Assembly (NCBI RefSeq): GCF_026586795.1
Contig: NZ_JAPFGY010000022.1
Location: forward strand, 1-58,373
Length of the DNA: 58,373 bases
Reading direction: 5' to 3'
Source: Erythrobacter sp. WG
Lineage (GTDB): Bacteria; Pseudomonadota; Alphaproteobacteria; Sphingomonadales; Sphingomonadaceae
Shown: positions 34,317 to 43,261 of the stretch, in pieces
Position numbering within the stretch: the stretch's first letter is position 1
Layout: every line of letters starts with the position of its first letter
Translations under genes and position numbers: made by a program
Notes under the pieces: model-generated
Told to the model about the DNA's origin: nothing
Database searches by the model: none
The model's input: the letters and a program-made list of their open reading frames with translations, nothing else

Positions 34317-35624
34317 TCAGCGCGCAGCTGTCCGGACAGGCTGGCTCCCGGAGGGCGTGACGCGCCAGATCGTATTCGAAAGATCGTCCGCGACGATGAG
34401 CGCGCCGCGCGGGTCGATCGTCACGCCCACCGGGCGGCCCATCGTGTCGCCATCGGCCTGGAAGCCGCCGAGAAAGTCGACGGGCGGTCCGGACGGGCGG
34501 CCGCCCCGGAACGGCACGAATATGACCTTGTATCCGACGGGCACTTCGCGGTTCCAGCTGCCGTGCTCGCCAATGAAGACGCCTTCGGCGAAGCGCGGAC
34601 CCATCGCAGGGACCGAAAAGGCAAGCCCGAGCGGCGCGGTGTGCGACTGCAGGCTGTAATCGGGGCGCACGGTGGCCTTGACCAGATCGGGGCGCTGCGG
34701 CCTCACGCGCGGGTCGACGTTGGGTCCGAAATAGGCATAGGGCCACCCATAGAAGGCCCCTTCGCGCACCGAGGTGAGGTAGTCCGGCACGAGGTTGGGG
34801 CCAAGCTCGTCGCGCTCGTTGACCACCGCCCACAGCTGGCCGATGCCCGGCTGCATGGCGAGCGCCGTGGGATTGCGCAGGCCCGTCGCGAACGGGCGGG
34901 CGGCGCCGGTCTCGGCATCCACCTCCCAGACCATCGCCCGGTTCTCCTCGATCTCCATGCCGCGCTCGCCCACGTTCGAGTTGGAGCCGATGCCGACATA
35001 GAGAAAGCGGCCGTCCGGACTTGCGGTCATCGCCTTTGTCCAGTGGTGGTTCACTTCGGACGGCAGATCCGCAACCCTCACCGGCGGCCCGCTCGCCCGG
35101 ATCTGGCCCGGCTGATAGTCGAAGCGGACGATGGCGTCCTGATTGGCGACGAACAGGCGGTTACCGATCAGCGCAAGGCCATAGGGGGCATTGAGGTTCT
35201 CCGCGAAGACCGCCCGGCCTTCGTAGCGGCCGTCACCGTCCGCGTCGCGCAGCAGCGTGAGGCGATTGCCGCCCTCGACCGGGCTCGTGCCCCGCTTCTT
35301 GATGAAACCCGCGATCAGGTCCTTCGGGGTCAGCACGGGCGCACTGTCCCCCCGGCCTTCGGCAACGAGGATGTCGCCGTTGGGCAGAACGAGGGTTTGG
35401 CGGGGGATCTTGAGATCGCCGGCGATAGCCGAGACCGTGAAGCCGTCCGGCACGGTGGGGCGGCGGTCCCCCCAACCGGCGGGACTGGCGATGGTCATGT
35501 TAGGGAGGAGGCCACGCTGTTGTTCGGGCAGGTCCGGATTGGGTCCGTACTGATTGGCTTCCGGCGAACCACCGCAGCCTGCCACGAGGGCTGCGCCCGT
35601 CAGGGCCAGAAAAATTCTACGCAT
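34317..35624 (-). CDS. PQQ-type sorbosone/sugar dehydrogenase-like lipoprotein
   Basis: A 435-aa protein with lipobox (ALTGAALVAGC) so it is probably attached to a membrane at Cys17. The mature part is a beta-propeller of the soluble glucose/sorbosone dehydrogenase type: LPNGDILVAEGRGD, LNAPYGLALIGNRLFVANQDAIV, VNHHWTKAMTASPDGRFLYVGIGS, GTHGSWNR-like EHGSWNREVPVGYKV, and FLGGFQADGDTMGRPVGVTIDPRGALIVADDLSN. It oxidises a sugar or alcohol with PQQ, and electrons could pass to the nearby cytochrome oxidase. It overlaps the DUF2231 stop by 8 bases. Confidence 0.87.
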   Translation of the reverse strand: MRRIFLALTGAALVAGCGGSPEANQYGPNPDLPEQQRGLLPNMTIASPAGWGDRRPTVPDGFTVSAIAGDLKIPRQTLVLPNGDILVAEGRGDSAPVLTPKDLIAGFIKKRGTSPVEGGNRLTLLRDADGDGRYEGRAVFAENLNAPYGLALIGNRLFVANQDAIVRFDYQPGQIRASGPPVRVADLPSEVNHHWTKAMTASPDGRFLYVGIGSNSNVGERGMEIEENRAMVWEVDAETGAARPFATGLRNPTALAMQPGIGQLWAVVNERDELGPNLVPDYLTSVREGAFYGWPYAYFGPNVDPRVRPQRPDLVKATVRPDYSLQSHTAPLGLAFSVPAMGPRFAEGVFIGEHGSWNREVPVGYKVIFVPFRGGRPSGPPVDFLGGFQADGDTMGRPVGVTIDPRGALIVADDLSNTIWRVTPSGSQPVRTAAR

Positions 35625-36051
35625 GACGCGTCCTTTCGTGCGTCGGCGCGAAGCCGATCCAGATTGCAACGAGCGCCAGTGCGACGAGGATCAGCGAGAG
35701 GATAAGTCCTGCGGGCATGGCGGCCCAGCCATCCTTGGCATGGACGAGCGCATTGACGAGACCGAACAGGAATGTCGCCGCGAGCAGTCCCGCTCCGAGC
35801 CATCCGCCTCCCGTCCGTGCCCGGCTGCCGCGCAGGGCAGCGAGGATTGCCCACAGCAAGGCAAAGCCCACGAACACCAGCCCGCCGGCGATCAGCCACG
35901 CGGCGAAGTTCGTCCACTGCACTTCGTAGGTGGCGGAATAGGCCCAATCCGCCAGCAGCGCACCGAGGAACAGCGGCAGGGACCCGGCAAGGAGAATGGC
36001 ATGGAGGGGATGAAGAGAGCGCGTGTGGTTCCAGGCTGGTGCCGTTGCCAT
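35617..36051 (-). CDS. DUF2231-type four-helix membrane protein
   Basis: The 144-aa protein has four hydrophobic segments, and starts MATAPAWNHTRSLHPLHAILLAGSLPLFLGALLADW, with HPLHAILL typical of DUF2231. His residues in the first helix could bind haem, making it a candidate electron carrier for the sugar dehydrogenase. AAGGAAG precedes the ATG at 36051. It forms a two-gene unit with the dehydrogenase. Confidence 0.75.
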   Translation of the reverse strand: MATAPAWNHTRSLHPLHAILLAGSLPLFLGALLADWAYSATYEVQWTNFAAWLIAGGLVFVGFALLWAILAALRGSRARTGGGWLGAGLLAATFLFGLVNALVHAKDGWAAMPAGLILSLILVALALVAIWIGFAPTHERTRHA

Positions 36052-36255
36052 CTGGGCTTCCTTTCTGTCACTTGGTGCGATCAACTCGCGTCATCGGGTA
36101 AGCAGCGCGCCCGAATTGGAGGGTCTTCGGCAGCGCAACCGTCGGGAAACTGGCGTCGTGCGCGCCGGGTGACCACGCGAAAGGTTTGCACCATATGTTA
36201 AAGGGGCGGGCGGGGCGGAGGGCGATTGCGCTGCCCTGGATCACCGGGCGCGCCG

Positions 36256-36885
36256 TCAGCCCCGGGGCTCGCACCGGGCGGACGCGACAGGTGCCGGGTC
36301 GCTATCGTCGCGCCGCATATGGAGCATCGGCCGCGCCACATCGATCACGGCGCGATGGTCGTTCATCACATCCTGTCCGATGATGCCATAGACCTCGCGA
36401 CCCGCCGCATCTCCGAGCGTCTCGAGCAGCGGTCCCAGATCCGCGACGAGCACCCGGCGCTGCCGGATATCGATGTCGCCGAGTGTGAAGCTGTCGACCC
36501 TCACCTGTCGGCCCGCGCCGGACGCGCCGGCGATACGCGCGACCCCGGCGCCCAGAACACCGCCCGCAGCCTGCGAAAGCCCGAACCGCTCGGCGTGGAC
36601 GGCGCTCACGACCGTCACGTTGGCGCCTGTATCCAGAAGGAAGTCGCCGACAACGCCATTGATGCGCGCTTCGACGAGTTGATGACCCGGCCTCACGTTG
36701 CGGATCGGCACGTGAACGAACCCCAGCAGGCACAAGGCATGATCGACGGTCCCCGCCTCGCCGGGGCGATATTGGACCTTCGCACTTTGCGATGAGGCAA
36801 AGGGATTGTCCTGCCCTTCACAGCCCGAAAGGATCACGCAAAGGACCACGAGCGGCAGCATCCGGCGCAGATCAATCCGGCTCAC
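36256..36885 (-). CDS. retropepsin-like aspartic protease lipoprotein
   Basis: A 209-aa protein with a lipobox (LVVLCVILSGC), then a single-domain retropepsin fold: FLLDTGANVTVVSAVHAERF (catalytic DTGA), GRQVRVDSFTLGDIDI, and GIIGQDVMNDHRAVIDVARPML. Such bacterial retropepsins form homodimers with one DTG per subunit. GTG 36885 has GGAGG six bases upstream. It is divergent from the oxidase subunit II gene; a link to oxidase assembly is possible but unproven. Confidence 0.8.
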   Translation of the reverse strand: MSRIDLRRMLPLVVLCVILSGCEGQDNPFASSQSAKVQYRPGEAGTVDHALCLLGFVHVPIRNVRPGHQLVEARINGVVGDFLLDTGANVTVVSAVHAERFGLSQAAGGVLGAGVARIAGASGAGRQVRVDSFTLGDIDIRQRRVLVADLGPLLETLGDAAGREVYGIIGQDVMNDHRAVIDVARPMLHMRRDDSDPAPVASARCEPRG

Positions 36886-36949
36886 GATAGGCCTCCAACT
36901 CGTCCAGGAGGGCCATGGAAGCTCTACCCGGCGGGCGCGGCGGGGTTGC

Positions 36950-37723
36950 ATGGCGACGATGCGGTTGGCCGCGATGGTCGTCCCGTTGATCGTTCTTCCG
37001 GGCTGTTCGGGGGAATTGTCCGCGCTCGACCCCGCCGGGCCGGCCGCCGCGCGGGTCGAGGTCCTGTGGCTGATCCTCGTCTGGGGCGCGGCCGCGATCC
37101 TGACCGGGGTAATGGGGACGGCGCTCTTTGCGCTGGCCACCGCCGAGCGGGAGCGGCGGTTCTCCACCCGGCGGGTGCTGATCGGCTGGGGCCTCGCTTT
37201 CCCGACCGTGACGCTGAGCGCGCTGATGGTGTTCGCCTTCGTGCGCGGCGATCAGCTGCTCGCCCGCGAGGAGGACGAAAGCACGGCCATCCGCGCGCAT
37301 GGCGAGCAGTGGCGCTGGCGCTTCGCGTATCCGGGGGGCGCGCAATCCACCGGCGTTCTCCATGTCCCGGCGGGGCGCGAGTTCACGGTGATCGTCACCA
37401 GCGCAGACGTGATCCATTCCTTCTGGGTGCCGCGGCTCGGGGGCAAGATGGATGCCATACCAGGACGGCGAAACGCGCTGCGCCTCCAGGCCGACAGGCC
37501 GGGCGTCTATCTCGGCCAGTGCTCGGAATATTGCGGGCCGGGCCATGCGCATATGCACTTCGAGGTGCACGCCCATCCGCCCGACGCCTACGCGGCCGCG
37601 ATGGCCGCCGCTGACGACGCCGCGCTCGCGCCGCTGCCGGTGCTCGAGCAGCGCCCGGCGCCTGCGGCGCGGACGATCGAGACATGGGCGGACCGCGTGC
37701 TCGACATGGTGGGCCTCAGATGA
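36950..37723 (+). CDS. ctaC: cytochrome c oxidase subunit II (CuA type)
   Basis: A 257-aa protein with an N-terminal lipobox-like segment (VPLIVLPGC), two transmembrane helices, then a cupredoxin domain: HGEQWRWRFAYPGG, VTSADVIHSFWVPRLGGKMDA with a CuA His, and the second CuA loop QCSEYCGPGHAHMHFEV with two Cys, His and Met. Electrons enter from cytochrome c at this site. It overlaps the fused subunit I-III gene by 4 bases. Confidence 0.93.
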   Translation: MATMRLAAMVVPLIVLPGCSGELSALDPAGPAAARVEVLWLILVWGAAAILTGVMGTALFALATAERERRFSTRRVLIGWGLAFPTVTLSALMVFAFVRGDQLLAREEDESTAIRAHGEQWRWRFAYPGGAQSTGVLHVPAGREFTVIVTSADVIHSFWVPRLGGKMDAIPGRRNALRLQADRPGVYLGQCSEYCGPGHAHMHFEVHAHPPDAYAAAMAAADDAALAPLPVLEQRPAPAARTIETWADRVLDMVGLR

Positions 37724-40233
37724 GCGAAATCTCGCAGCACAACCGCGCGCTCGAATTGCACCATGCGCTCCAGCCGCTCTATTCGGCGCCGCCCGGCCGC
37801 TGGGGCTTTTTGGCGGCGACCAACCACACGACGGTTGGGGTCCGCTTCATGCTGACCGCCATCGGCTTCTTCCTGGTGGGCGGGGTGCTCGCCATGCTGA
37901 TCCGGGCGCAGCTGTCGGGACCGAACACGCAGTTCCTGAACGCTGCTGAATACGCGCAGGTCTTCACCATGCATGGCACGGTGATGATGTTCCTCTTCGC
38001 CATTCCGCTGATTGAAGGCTTCGCGCTGTATATGCTCCCCAAGCTGCTCGGCGCGCGCGACCTCGCCTTCCCGCGCCTTAGTGCCTTCGGCTATTGGTGC
38101 TACCTTCTGGGCGGGCTGATCCTGCTCGGCGCGCTGCTCGCAGGGGCGGCGCCGGACAGCGGGTGGTTCATGTACACGCCTTTGTCCTCCAAGCCCTATT
38201 CGCCGGGCATCAATGCCGACATCTGGCTGGTGGGCATCACCGTCGTCGAGGTCTCGGCGGTCTGCGCGGCGGTGGAGATCATGGTCACCGTGCTCAAGGT
38301 CCGCGCGCGCGGCATGGGGCTGATGCAGATGCCGCTGCTCGTCTGGTACCTGTGGGTGACGGCGGCGATGATGCTCGCGGGCTTCCCGCCGCTCATCCTG
38401 GGGTCGATCCTGCTGGAGATGGAGCGGGCCTTCGGGCTGCCGTTCTTCGACCCGACACGCGGCGGCGACCCCTTGCTGTGGCAACACCTGTTCTGGCTGT
38501 TCGGCCACCCGGAGGTCTACATCATCTTCCTGCCCGCCGCCGGGATCGTCTCGACGATCCTGCCGGTGTTCAGCGGGCGGCCGATGGTCGGCTACACCTG
38601 GATCGTCGCCGCCCTGATCGCGCAGGCGCTGATCAGCTTCGGCCTGTGGGCGCACCACATGTTCACCACCGGCATCCCGCATCTCAGCCTCGCGATCTTC
38701 TCGGCGGCGAGCCTTCTGGTGGTGATCCCGACGGCGGTGCAGATCTTCGCCTGGCTCGCGACCCTGCTGAAGGGCCGGCCCACGCTGCGCCTGCCGATGC
38801 TGTGGATCTTCGGCTTCTTCTTCGTCTTCGTCAGCGGCGGACTGACCGGCGTGATGGTGGCGGTGGTGCCCTTCGACTGGCAGGTGCACGACACCCACTT
38901 CGTGGTCGCGCACCTGCATTACGTGCTGGTCGGCGGGTTCGTCTTTCCGGTGATCGGCGGGCTCTACTACTGGACCCCGCAATTCACCGGCAGGCGGTCC
39001 GATACCGGGCTCGGCAAGCTCGCCTTCTGGACCGTGTTCACAGGCTTCAACCTGACCTTCTTCGTCATGCACTGGACCGGCCTGTTCGGAATGCCGCGCC
39101 GGGTCTACACCTATGCGGCGGGGCTAGGCTGGGAAGTGCCCAACCTCGTCTCCTCGATCGGCGGCTTCATCCTCACGATCGGCTTCGCGCTCATCATCTT
39201 CGACATGGCGGTGCAATGGCGCTTCGCGCCGCACGTGCGCCGCAACCCGTGGGGCGCGGGAACGCTCGAATGGGCAATGGCGACCCCGGTGACGGCCTAC
39301 AACTTCGCGAGCCTGCCGCAGGTGAACGCCCGCGAGCCACTCGCCGCGGACCCCGATCTCCCGGCGCGCCTGGCAGCGGGCGAGGGCGTCCTCGCCACGC
39401 CCACCGCCCCCGGGCGTCGCGAGACCCTGGCAGTCTCGGCGATCGACGGTGCGCCCGATTACGTCATCGTCCTGCCCGGCCCAAGCTACCTGCCGCTGCT
39501 CGCGGCGCTTGCGCTGGTCGGAGCGGCGCTATGCTTCCTGTTCGGCCTCTACCCGGGCGCGCTCCTCGGCGGCGCGGTGCTCGTCGGCATCTGCGTGCGC
39601 TGGCTGTGGGAGACGGGCCTTCGCGATGAGGCGCATCCGCTCGATATCGGGGGCGGGCAGCGTCTCATGCCGCAAGCTGCCAGCAGCCAGCCGCCCGGCT
39701 GGTGGGCGATGGTCTTCACTCTGATCTTCGATGCGACATTCCTCGCCTCGCTGCTGTTCGGCTACATCTTCCTGCTGGTCGTCGCGCCCGGCGGATGGCC
39801 GCCCACGGTGTTTGCGCCGCCGTGGGGTGTCGTCGCGCTCGTGGTGGTGGGCACGGGAGGCCTGCTGGTCGGGAGCCAGGCCGCGGTTCTGGCCACGCCT
39901 GCCCAGCGGGAACGGCAGCGCGGGCTCTGGCTCTCGGTAGCGGCGCTCGGCGGCGCAATGGCGGCAATCGGCTTCGGCGCGGTCGTGGCCATGCTGGTTC
40001 CGCAGGCGACGGGCCACGCCTATACTGCCTGCCTCATCGCGATGGCGCTCTACGCCGCCCTCCATGCCGCCCTCGCCACGCTCGGCAGCCTGCTGCTCAT
40101 CGCGCGGGGGAGGGCCGGGTTCATCTCCCCCGTCAAGCCCAACGAACCGCTCATCCTGCGCCAGTGGTGCCGGTTCGCTGCCGGCGCGGGCCTCGCGATC
40201 CTGCTTGCGATATTTCTTCCGGCCTGGTCGTGA
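37720..40233 (+). CDS. ctaD: cytochrome c oxidase subunit I fused to subunit III
   Basis: An 837-aa protein. Residues ~20-540 are subunit I with FTMHGTVMMFLFAIPLIEGF, the CuB site HPEVYIIFLPAAG and FGLWAHHMFTTG, and the haem ligand region DTHFVVAHLHYVLVGG. Residues ~620-837 carry five further hydrophobic segments starting QPPGWWAMVFTLIFDATFLASLLFGYIF, the subunit III pattern. The fusion puts three core subunits in two genes with overlapping frames. No assembly factor or haem synthase genes lie nearby, so this is likely an additional terminal oxidase. Confidence 0.93.
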   Translation: MSEISQHNRALELHHALQPLYSAPPGRWGFLAATNHTTVGVRFMLTAIGFFLVGGVLAMLIRAQLSGPNTQFLNAAEYAQVFTMHGTVMMFLFAIPLIEGFALYMLPKLLGARDLAFPRLSAFGYWCYLLGGLILLGALLAGAAPDSGWFMYTPLSSKPYSPGINADIWLVGITVVEVSAVCAAVEIMVTVLKVRARGMGLMQMPLLVWYLWVTAAMMLAGFPPLILGSILLEMERAFGLPFFDPTRGGDPLLWQHLFWLFGHPEVYIIFLPAAGIVSTILPVFSGRPMVGYTWIVAALIAQALISFGLWAHHMFTTGIPHLSLAIFSAASLLVVIPTAVQIFAWLATLLKGRPTLRLPMLWIFGFFFVFVSGGLTGVMVAVVPFDWQVHDTHFVVAHLHYVLVGGFVFPVIGGLYYWTPQFTGRRSDTGLGKLAFWTVFTGFNLTFFVMHWTGLFGMPRRVYTYAAGLGWEVPNLVSSIGGFILTIGFALIIFDMAVQWRFAPHVRRNPWGAGTLEWAMATPVTAYNFASLPQVNAREPLAADPDLPARLAAGEGVLATPTAPGRRETLAVSAIDGAPDYVIVLPGPSYLPLLAALALVGAALCFLFGLYPGALLGGAVLVGICVRWLWETGLRDEAHPLDIGGGQRLMPQAASSQPPGWWAMVFTLIFDATFLASLLFGYIFLLVVAPGGWPPTVFAPPWGVVALVVVGTGGLLVGSQAAVLATPAQRERQRGLWLSVAALGGAMAAIGFGAVVAMLVPQATGHAYTACLIAMALYAALHAALATLGSLLLIARGRAGFISPVKPNEPLILRQWCRFAAGAGLAILLAIFLPAWS

Positions 40234-40319
40234 GAGGCGCTGGCCGCCGCTGCTGCGAAGGGCGACCACGCCAGCGGCACGGATGGAACCACGCGGGGCG
40301 TGGATGGGTAATCGCCCCC

Positions 40320-41945
40320 ATGCGCGTGCTTGCCGGCTTTCTTGCCATTGTCGCCCTGTCGGTTGCGGTTCCCCGCACCACCTTGGCGCAGTTGCCGATG
40401 CCGGAGGCTCAGGAAAGCGCCCCGGTGGCAAGGGATGCCTTCAATCGGCAGACACCGCGCTCTACCGTGGCGGCCCTGATCCGCGCCCTTGCCGAGCGCA
40501 ATTATCTGCTGGCCGGAAACTATTTCGCGCTCGACAAGGACGACCCTGCGCGCGCGGCGGACTTTGCCCGGGCCCTGCAGATGTCGCTCGATGGCGGGGG
40601 CAATCTGGTGCCTTTCGCCGAGTTGTCGAACGATCCGGGTGGGCGTGTCGACGACGGCCTGCCGCTCGATGTGGAGAGGGTGGGCACGCTCGGCGGACCC
40701 GATCAGGTGCCGATCCTGCTCGAACGGACGACGCCCGGCGCCGATGGCGGCGGGGATGCAAGCTCACCGCCGATCTGGCGCATCTCGGGCGAGACGCTCG
40801 GCGCGCTCGACGCCCAGACCGAGGCGATTGCCCCCGACGATACGCCCGAGCAGTTCCTGTTCGCCGGAGCGCCTCTGGCCGACTGGACGCTGCTCGCCGG
40901 GTTGCTGGTGGGCACCTTTGCGGCCTTCTGGCTGCTTTCCTGGCTCATCCTGGCGGGCGTGCGGCGTCTGTCCCGAGACCCCGAAAGCAGCGGCGTCTAT
41001 CAGTTCTTCTACGCTGCCTTGCCGCCGCTGAGCCTGCTGCTGGCGGTGATCGTCTTCCGCATCTCGAGCATCGATGCCCCGGCTTCAATCATCGCCCGCC
41101 AGACGATCTTGCGCTATGTCGGCATCTTCGCGTGGATCGCCATGGCGTGGTTCGCGATCCGCATGGTCGATGCGATCGCGGCCCTGCTGACCTCCAGGCT
41201 CGATTCCCACGAGCGGCGTCAGGCCGCCTCGGCCGTCACGCTGGCGCGCCGGGCAATCAAGCTGATCCTGATGGCGATGGCGTTCATCGCCATCCTCAAC
41301 ACGGTGGGCGTGGACATCACCACCGGCGTCGCGGCGCTCGGCATCGGCGGCATCGCGCTGGCGCTGGGGGCGCAGAAGACGGTCGAAAACCTCGTCGGAA
41401 GCGTCACCGTGGTCGCCGACCGGCCGATCCAGGTCGGCGATTTCTGCCGCGTCGGCGACGTGCTCGGCACGGTCGAAGATATCGGGATGCGCTCAACCCG
41501 CATCCGCACCAACGAGCGCACCGTCGTCACCATTCCCAACGGCGACTTCTCGTCACGGCAGATCGAGAACTACTCCCAGCGCGACCGCTACCTGTTCAAT
41601 CCGGTCATCGGCCTAGAATACGGCATCAGCGGGCAGCAACTGCGACAGGGGATCGCGATCATCGAGCAGGTGCTCGCCGATCACCCGCTCGTCTCGGCCG
41701 ACCCGCGCCGCGCGAAGCTGGCGCGGTTCGGTCCGAGTTCGCTGGATATCGAGGTCTTCACCTACATCACGGTCGCCGACTTCGCCGAAAGCCTCTCCAT
41801 CCGGCAGGACCTGCTGCTATCCATCCTCGAGCGTCTCGAGGACGCGGGCCTCTCGATCGCCTTCCCGACACAGACCCTCTACCTGAAGTCGGACGGTAGC
41901 GATGCCGAACCGACGCACGCGGAAACAGAAAGGTCGGCGCACTGA
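40320..41945 (+). CDS. mechanosensitive ion channel family protein with long exported N-domain
   Basis: A 541-aa protein with a signal peptide (RVLAGFLAIVALSVAVPRTTLA) and about 170 residues of soluble periplasmic domain. The MscS core follows: TVGVDITTGVAALGIGGIALALGAQKTVENLVGSVTVVADRPIQVGDFCRVGDVLGTVEDIGMRSTRIRTNERTVVTIPNGDFSS, and a beta domain then C-terminus. The GIGGIALALGAQ segment matches the pore helix. Its last 17 bases overlap the IS3 remnant at 41929. Confidence 0.9.
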   Translation: MRVLAGFLAIVALSVAVPRTTLAQLPMPEAQESAPVARDAFNRQTPRSTVAALIRALAERNYLLAGNYFALDKDDPARAADFARALQMSLDGGGNLVPFAELSNDPGGRVDDGLPLDVERVGTLGGPDQVPILLERTTPGADGGGDASSPPIWRISGETLGALDAQTEAIAPDDTPEQFLFAGAPLADWTLLAGLLVGTFAAFWLLSWLILAGVRRLSRDPESSGVYQFFYAALPPLSLLLAVIVFRISSIDAPASIIARQTILRYVGIFAWIAMAWFAIRMVDAIAALLTSRLDSHERRQAASAVTLARRAIKLILMAMAFIAILNTVGVDITTGVAALGIGGIALALGAQKTVENLVGSVTVVADRPIQVGDFCRVGDVLGTVEDIGMRSTRIRTNERTVVTIPNGDFSSRQIENYSQRDRYLFNPVIGLEYGISGQQLRQGIAIIEQVLADHPLVSADPRRAKLARFGPSSLDIEVFTYITVADFAESLSIRQDLLLSILERLEDAGLSIAFPTQTLYLKSDGSDAEPTHAETERSAH

Positions 41946-42042
41946 TCGCGTGACGACGGCATACATCCGCCTTCGCCATCCCCGCGTCCTGCTCCTTCGA
42001 AACAGCGAGGATCTGCTCCGCGCTGAACCTGCTTTGCTTCAT
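41929..42042 (-). pseudogene. IS3-family OrfA transposase remnant
   Basis: Reading from 42042, MKQSRFSAEQILAVSKEQ followed by AGMAKADVCRRHAISAPTF is the start of an IS3/IS1236-type OrfA protein, whose homologues read DVCRRHGISSATFYKWKAKYGG. Similarity stops after residue 38. No OrfB, downstream half or terminal repeats are visible, so this is an IS scar at the left border of the iron-uptake cassette. It overlaps the MscS gene by 17 bases. Confidence 0.75.
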
Positions 42043-42237
42043 TCGTGCGTCTCCTCGTCAGGGCCGGACACTAACCGAGCGCTTTACCCTGCTCGTGATC
42101 GCCGTTGATGGAAGCGCTCCAGCTTCAGTTCCTATGTGGGTCCATTTGCTCCATTCTGTGCCTGCCCTTCACGATGCTTCGCGCTGTGTCGGCGGGATGC
42201 ACATGGTGCGCATTCCGCCGTCCACCTCCAGACCCAA

Positions 42238-43242
42238 TCAGCCGCCCTTGCGGGAAGTCCCTTCCTCGATCAGCGCGAGCGCGCGGGCGCTGGCGGCCTC
42301 GGGGGTTTGCTTGCCGTCTTTGATCTGATCGGCGAGGGTCATTAGCTCGCCGGCGATCACTGTGCCCGCGCTCGGCTCCTGCGCGATGCGGATGCCGCCA
42401 TGGCTCTCGGCGACCTCGTCCCACTTGCCGCGCACCGCGTTCCAGTAGCCCTTGGTGCGCTCCCAATAGGCCTCGGCGGCAGCGACATTGTAGCCGTTGA
42501 AGCGTTCATAGGTGTTGAGGACATATTCCTGCACGACCGGCTTCGCCTCGCGCGCACCGTCCGCAGGGGTCTGCATCTTGGTGTTGTCCTGCCAGTGGAT
42601 CCACCCGGTCGGGGTCAGCTGGTGGCGGTTGATGCCCATGTAGTGGTCATAGACGGGATTGCGGATCGCATCGCGCCGGGCGAGCGGGCGGGCCGTCCAG
42701 TTCGATCGCCAGCGGCGGATGCCCTGGCTCGTCTCCCATTCGCCCCACCCGGCATAGCGCGGGCTGTCATCGGTCTGATACACGGTTTGCGACCAGCGCC
42801 CGGCGCGCATCTTTTCGGGCACGGGGGTCAACTCCCACGTATCGCCGCCCTTGAAGGCGAGGATCTGCGCGGGCTGATATTCCCAGTCCTGCCGCCAGTG
42901 CTTGACGACATAGGGGTTGGCCGCGTCGCCCGTGACGAGCAGGTGCTGGAGCACGATCCGCGTGCCGGTGTCCTCGATTACGCGGACGCTTTCGTAACCG
43001 CCCGAAATCTTGCGTTCGAGCGGGGTGTAACCTTCCATCCAGGGGGTCGATTCCTGCATGTCGAAGGTCACCTTGAAGTCGCCCGCCATGGCGAGGATAG
43101 TCTTGCGGTCCTCCTCGAAGGCGGCCTTGGCGGCCTCGGCGGATTGCACGATCGGGCCATCGGCGAGAGCCGGGGCGGGCGTGGCCGCCAGTGCCAACGC
43201 GGCAAGGCCGGAGGCGAGCAGGGTCCTGGTCAGTCGGTTCAT
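42238..43242 (-). CDS. DUF6607 family exported protein
   Basis: A 334-aa protein with a signal peptide (NRLTRTLLASGLAALALAATPAPALA). The mature part has ILAMAGDFKVTFDMQEST, YESVRVIEDTGTRIVLQHLLV, VVKHWRQDWEYQPAQILAF and GINRHQLTPTGWIHWQDN, typical of DUF6607 proteins, which usually neighbour TonB receptors. Function unknown. GGAGGA is ten bases before the ATG. It lies 19 bases downstream of the receptor gene and is probably co-transcribed. Confidence 0.85.
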   Translation of the reverse strand: MNRLTRTLLASGLAALALAATPAPALADGPIVQSAEAAKAAFEEDRKTILAMAGDFKVTFDMQESTPWMEGYTPLERKISGGYESVRVIEDTGTRIVLQHLLVTGDAANPYVVKHWRQDWEYQPAQILAFKGGDTWELTPVPEKMRAGRWSQTVYQTDDSPRYAGWGEWETSQGIRRWRSNWTARPLARRDAIRNPVYDHYMGINRHQLTPTGWIHWQDNTKMQTPADGAREAKPVVQEYVLNTYERFNGYNVAAAEAYWERTKGYWNAVRGKWDEVAESHGGIRIAQEPSAGTVIAGELMTLADQIKDGKQTPEAASARALALIEEGTSRKGG

Positions 43243-43261
43243 AGTGTCCTCCATGCGGGGT

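Noticed and set aside
34329..34338. Another TGTCCGGACA palindrome
   Set aside because: It falls inside the final codons of the sugar dehydrogenase gene between converging genes, so an operator role is unlikely; chance in GC-rich DNA.
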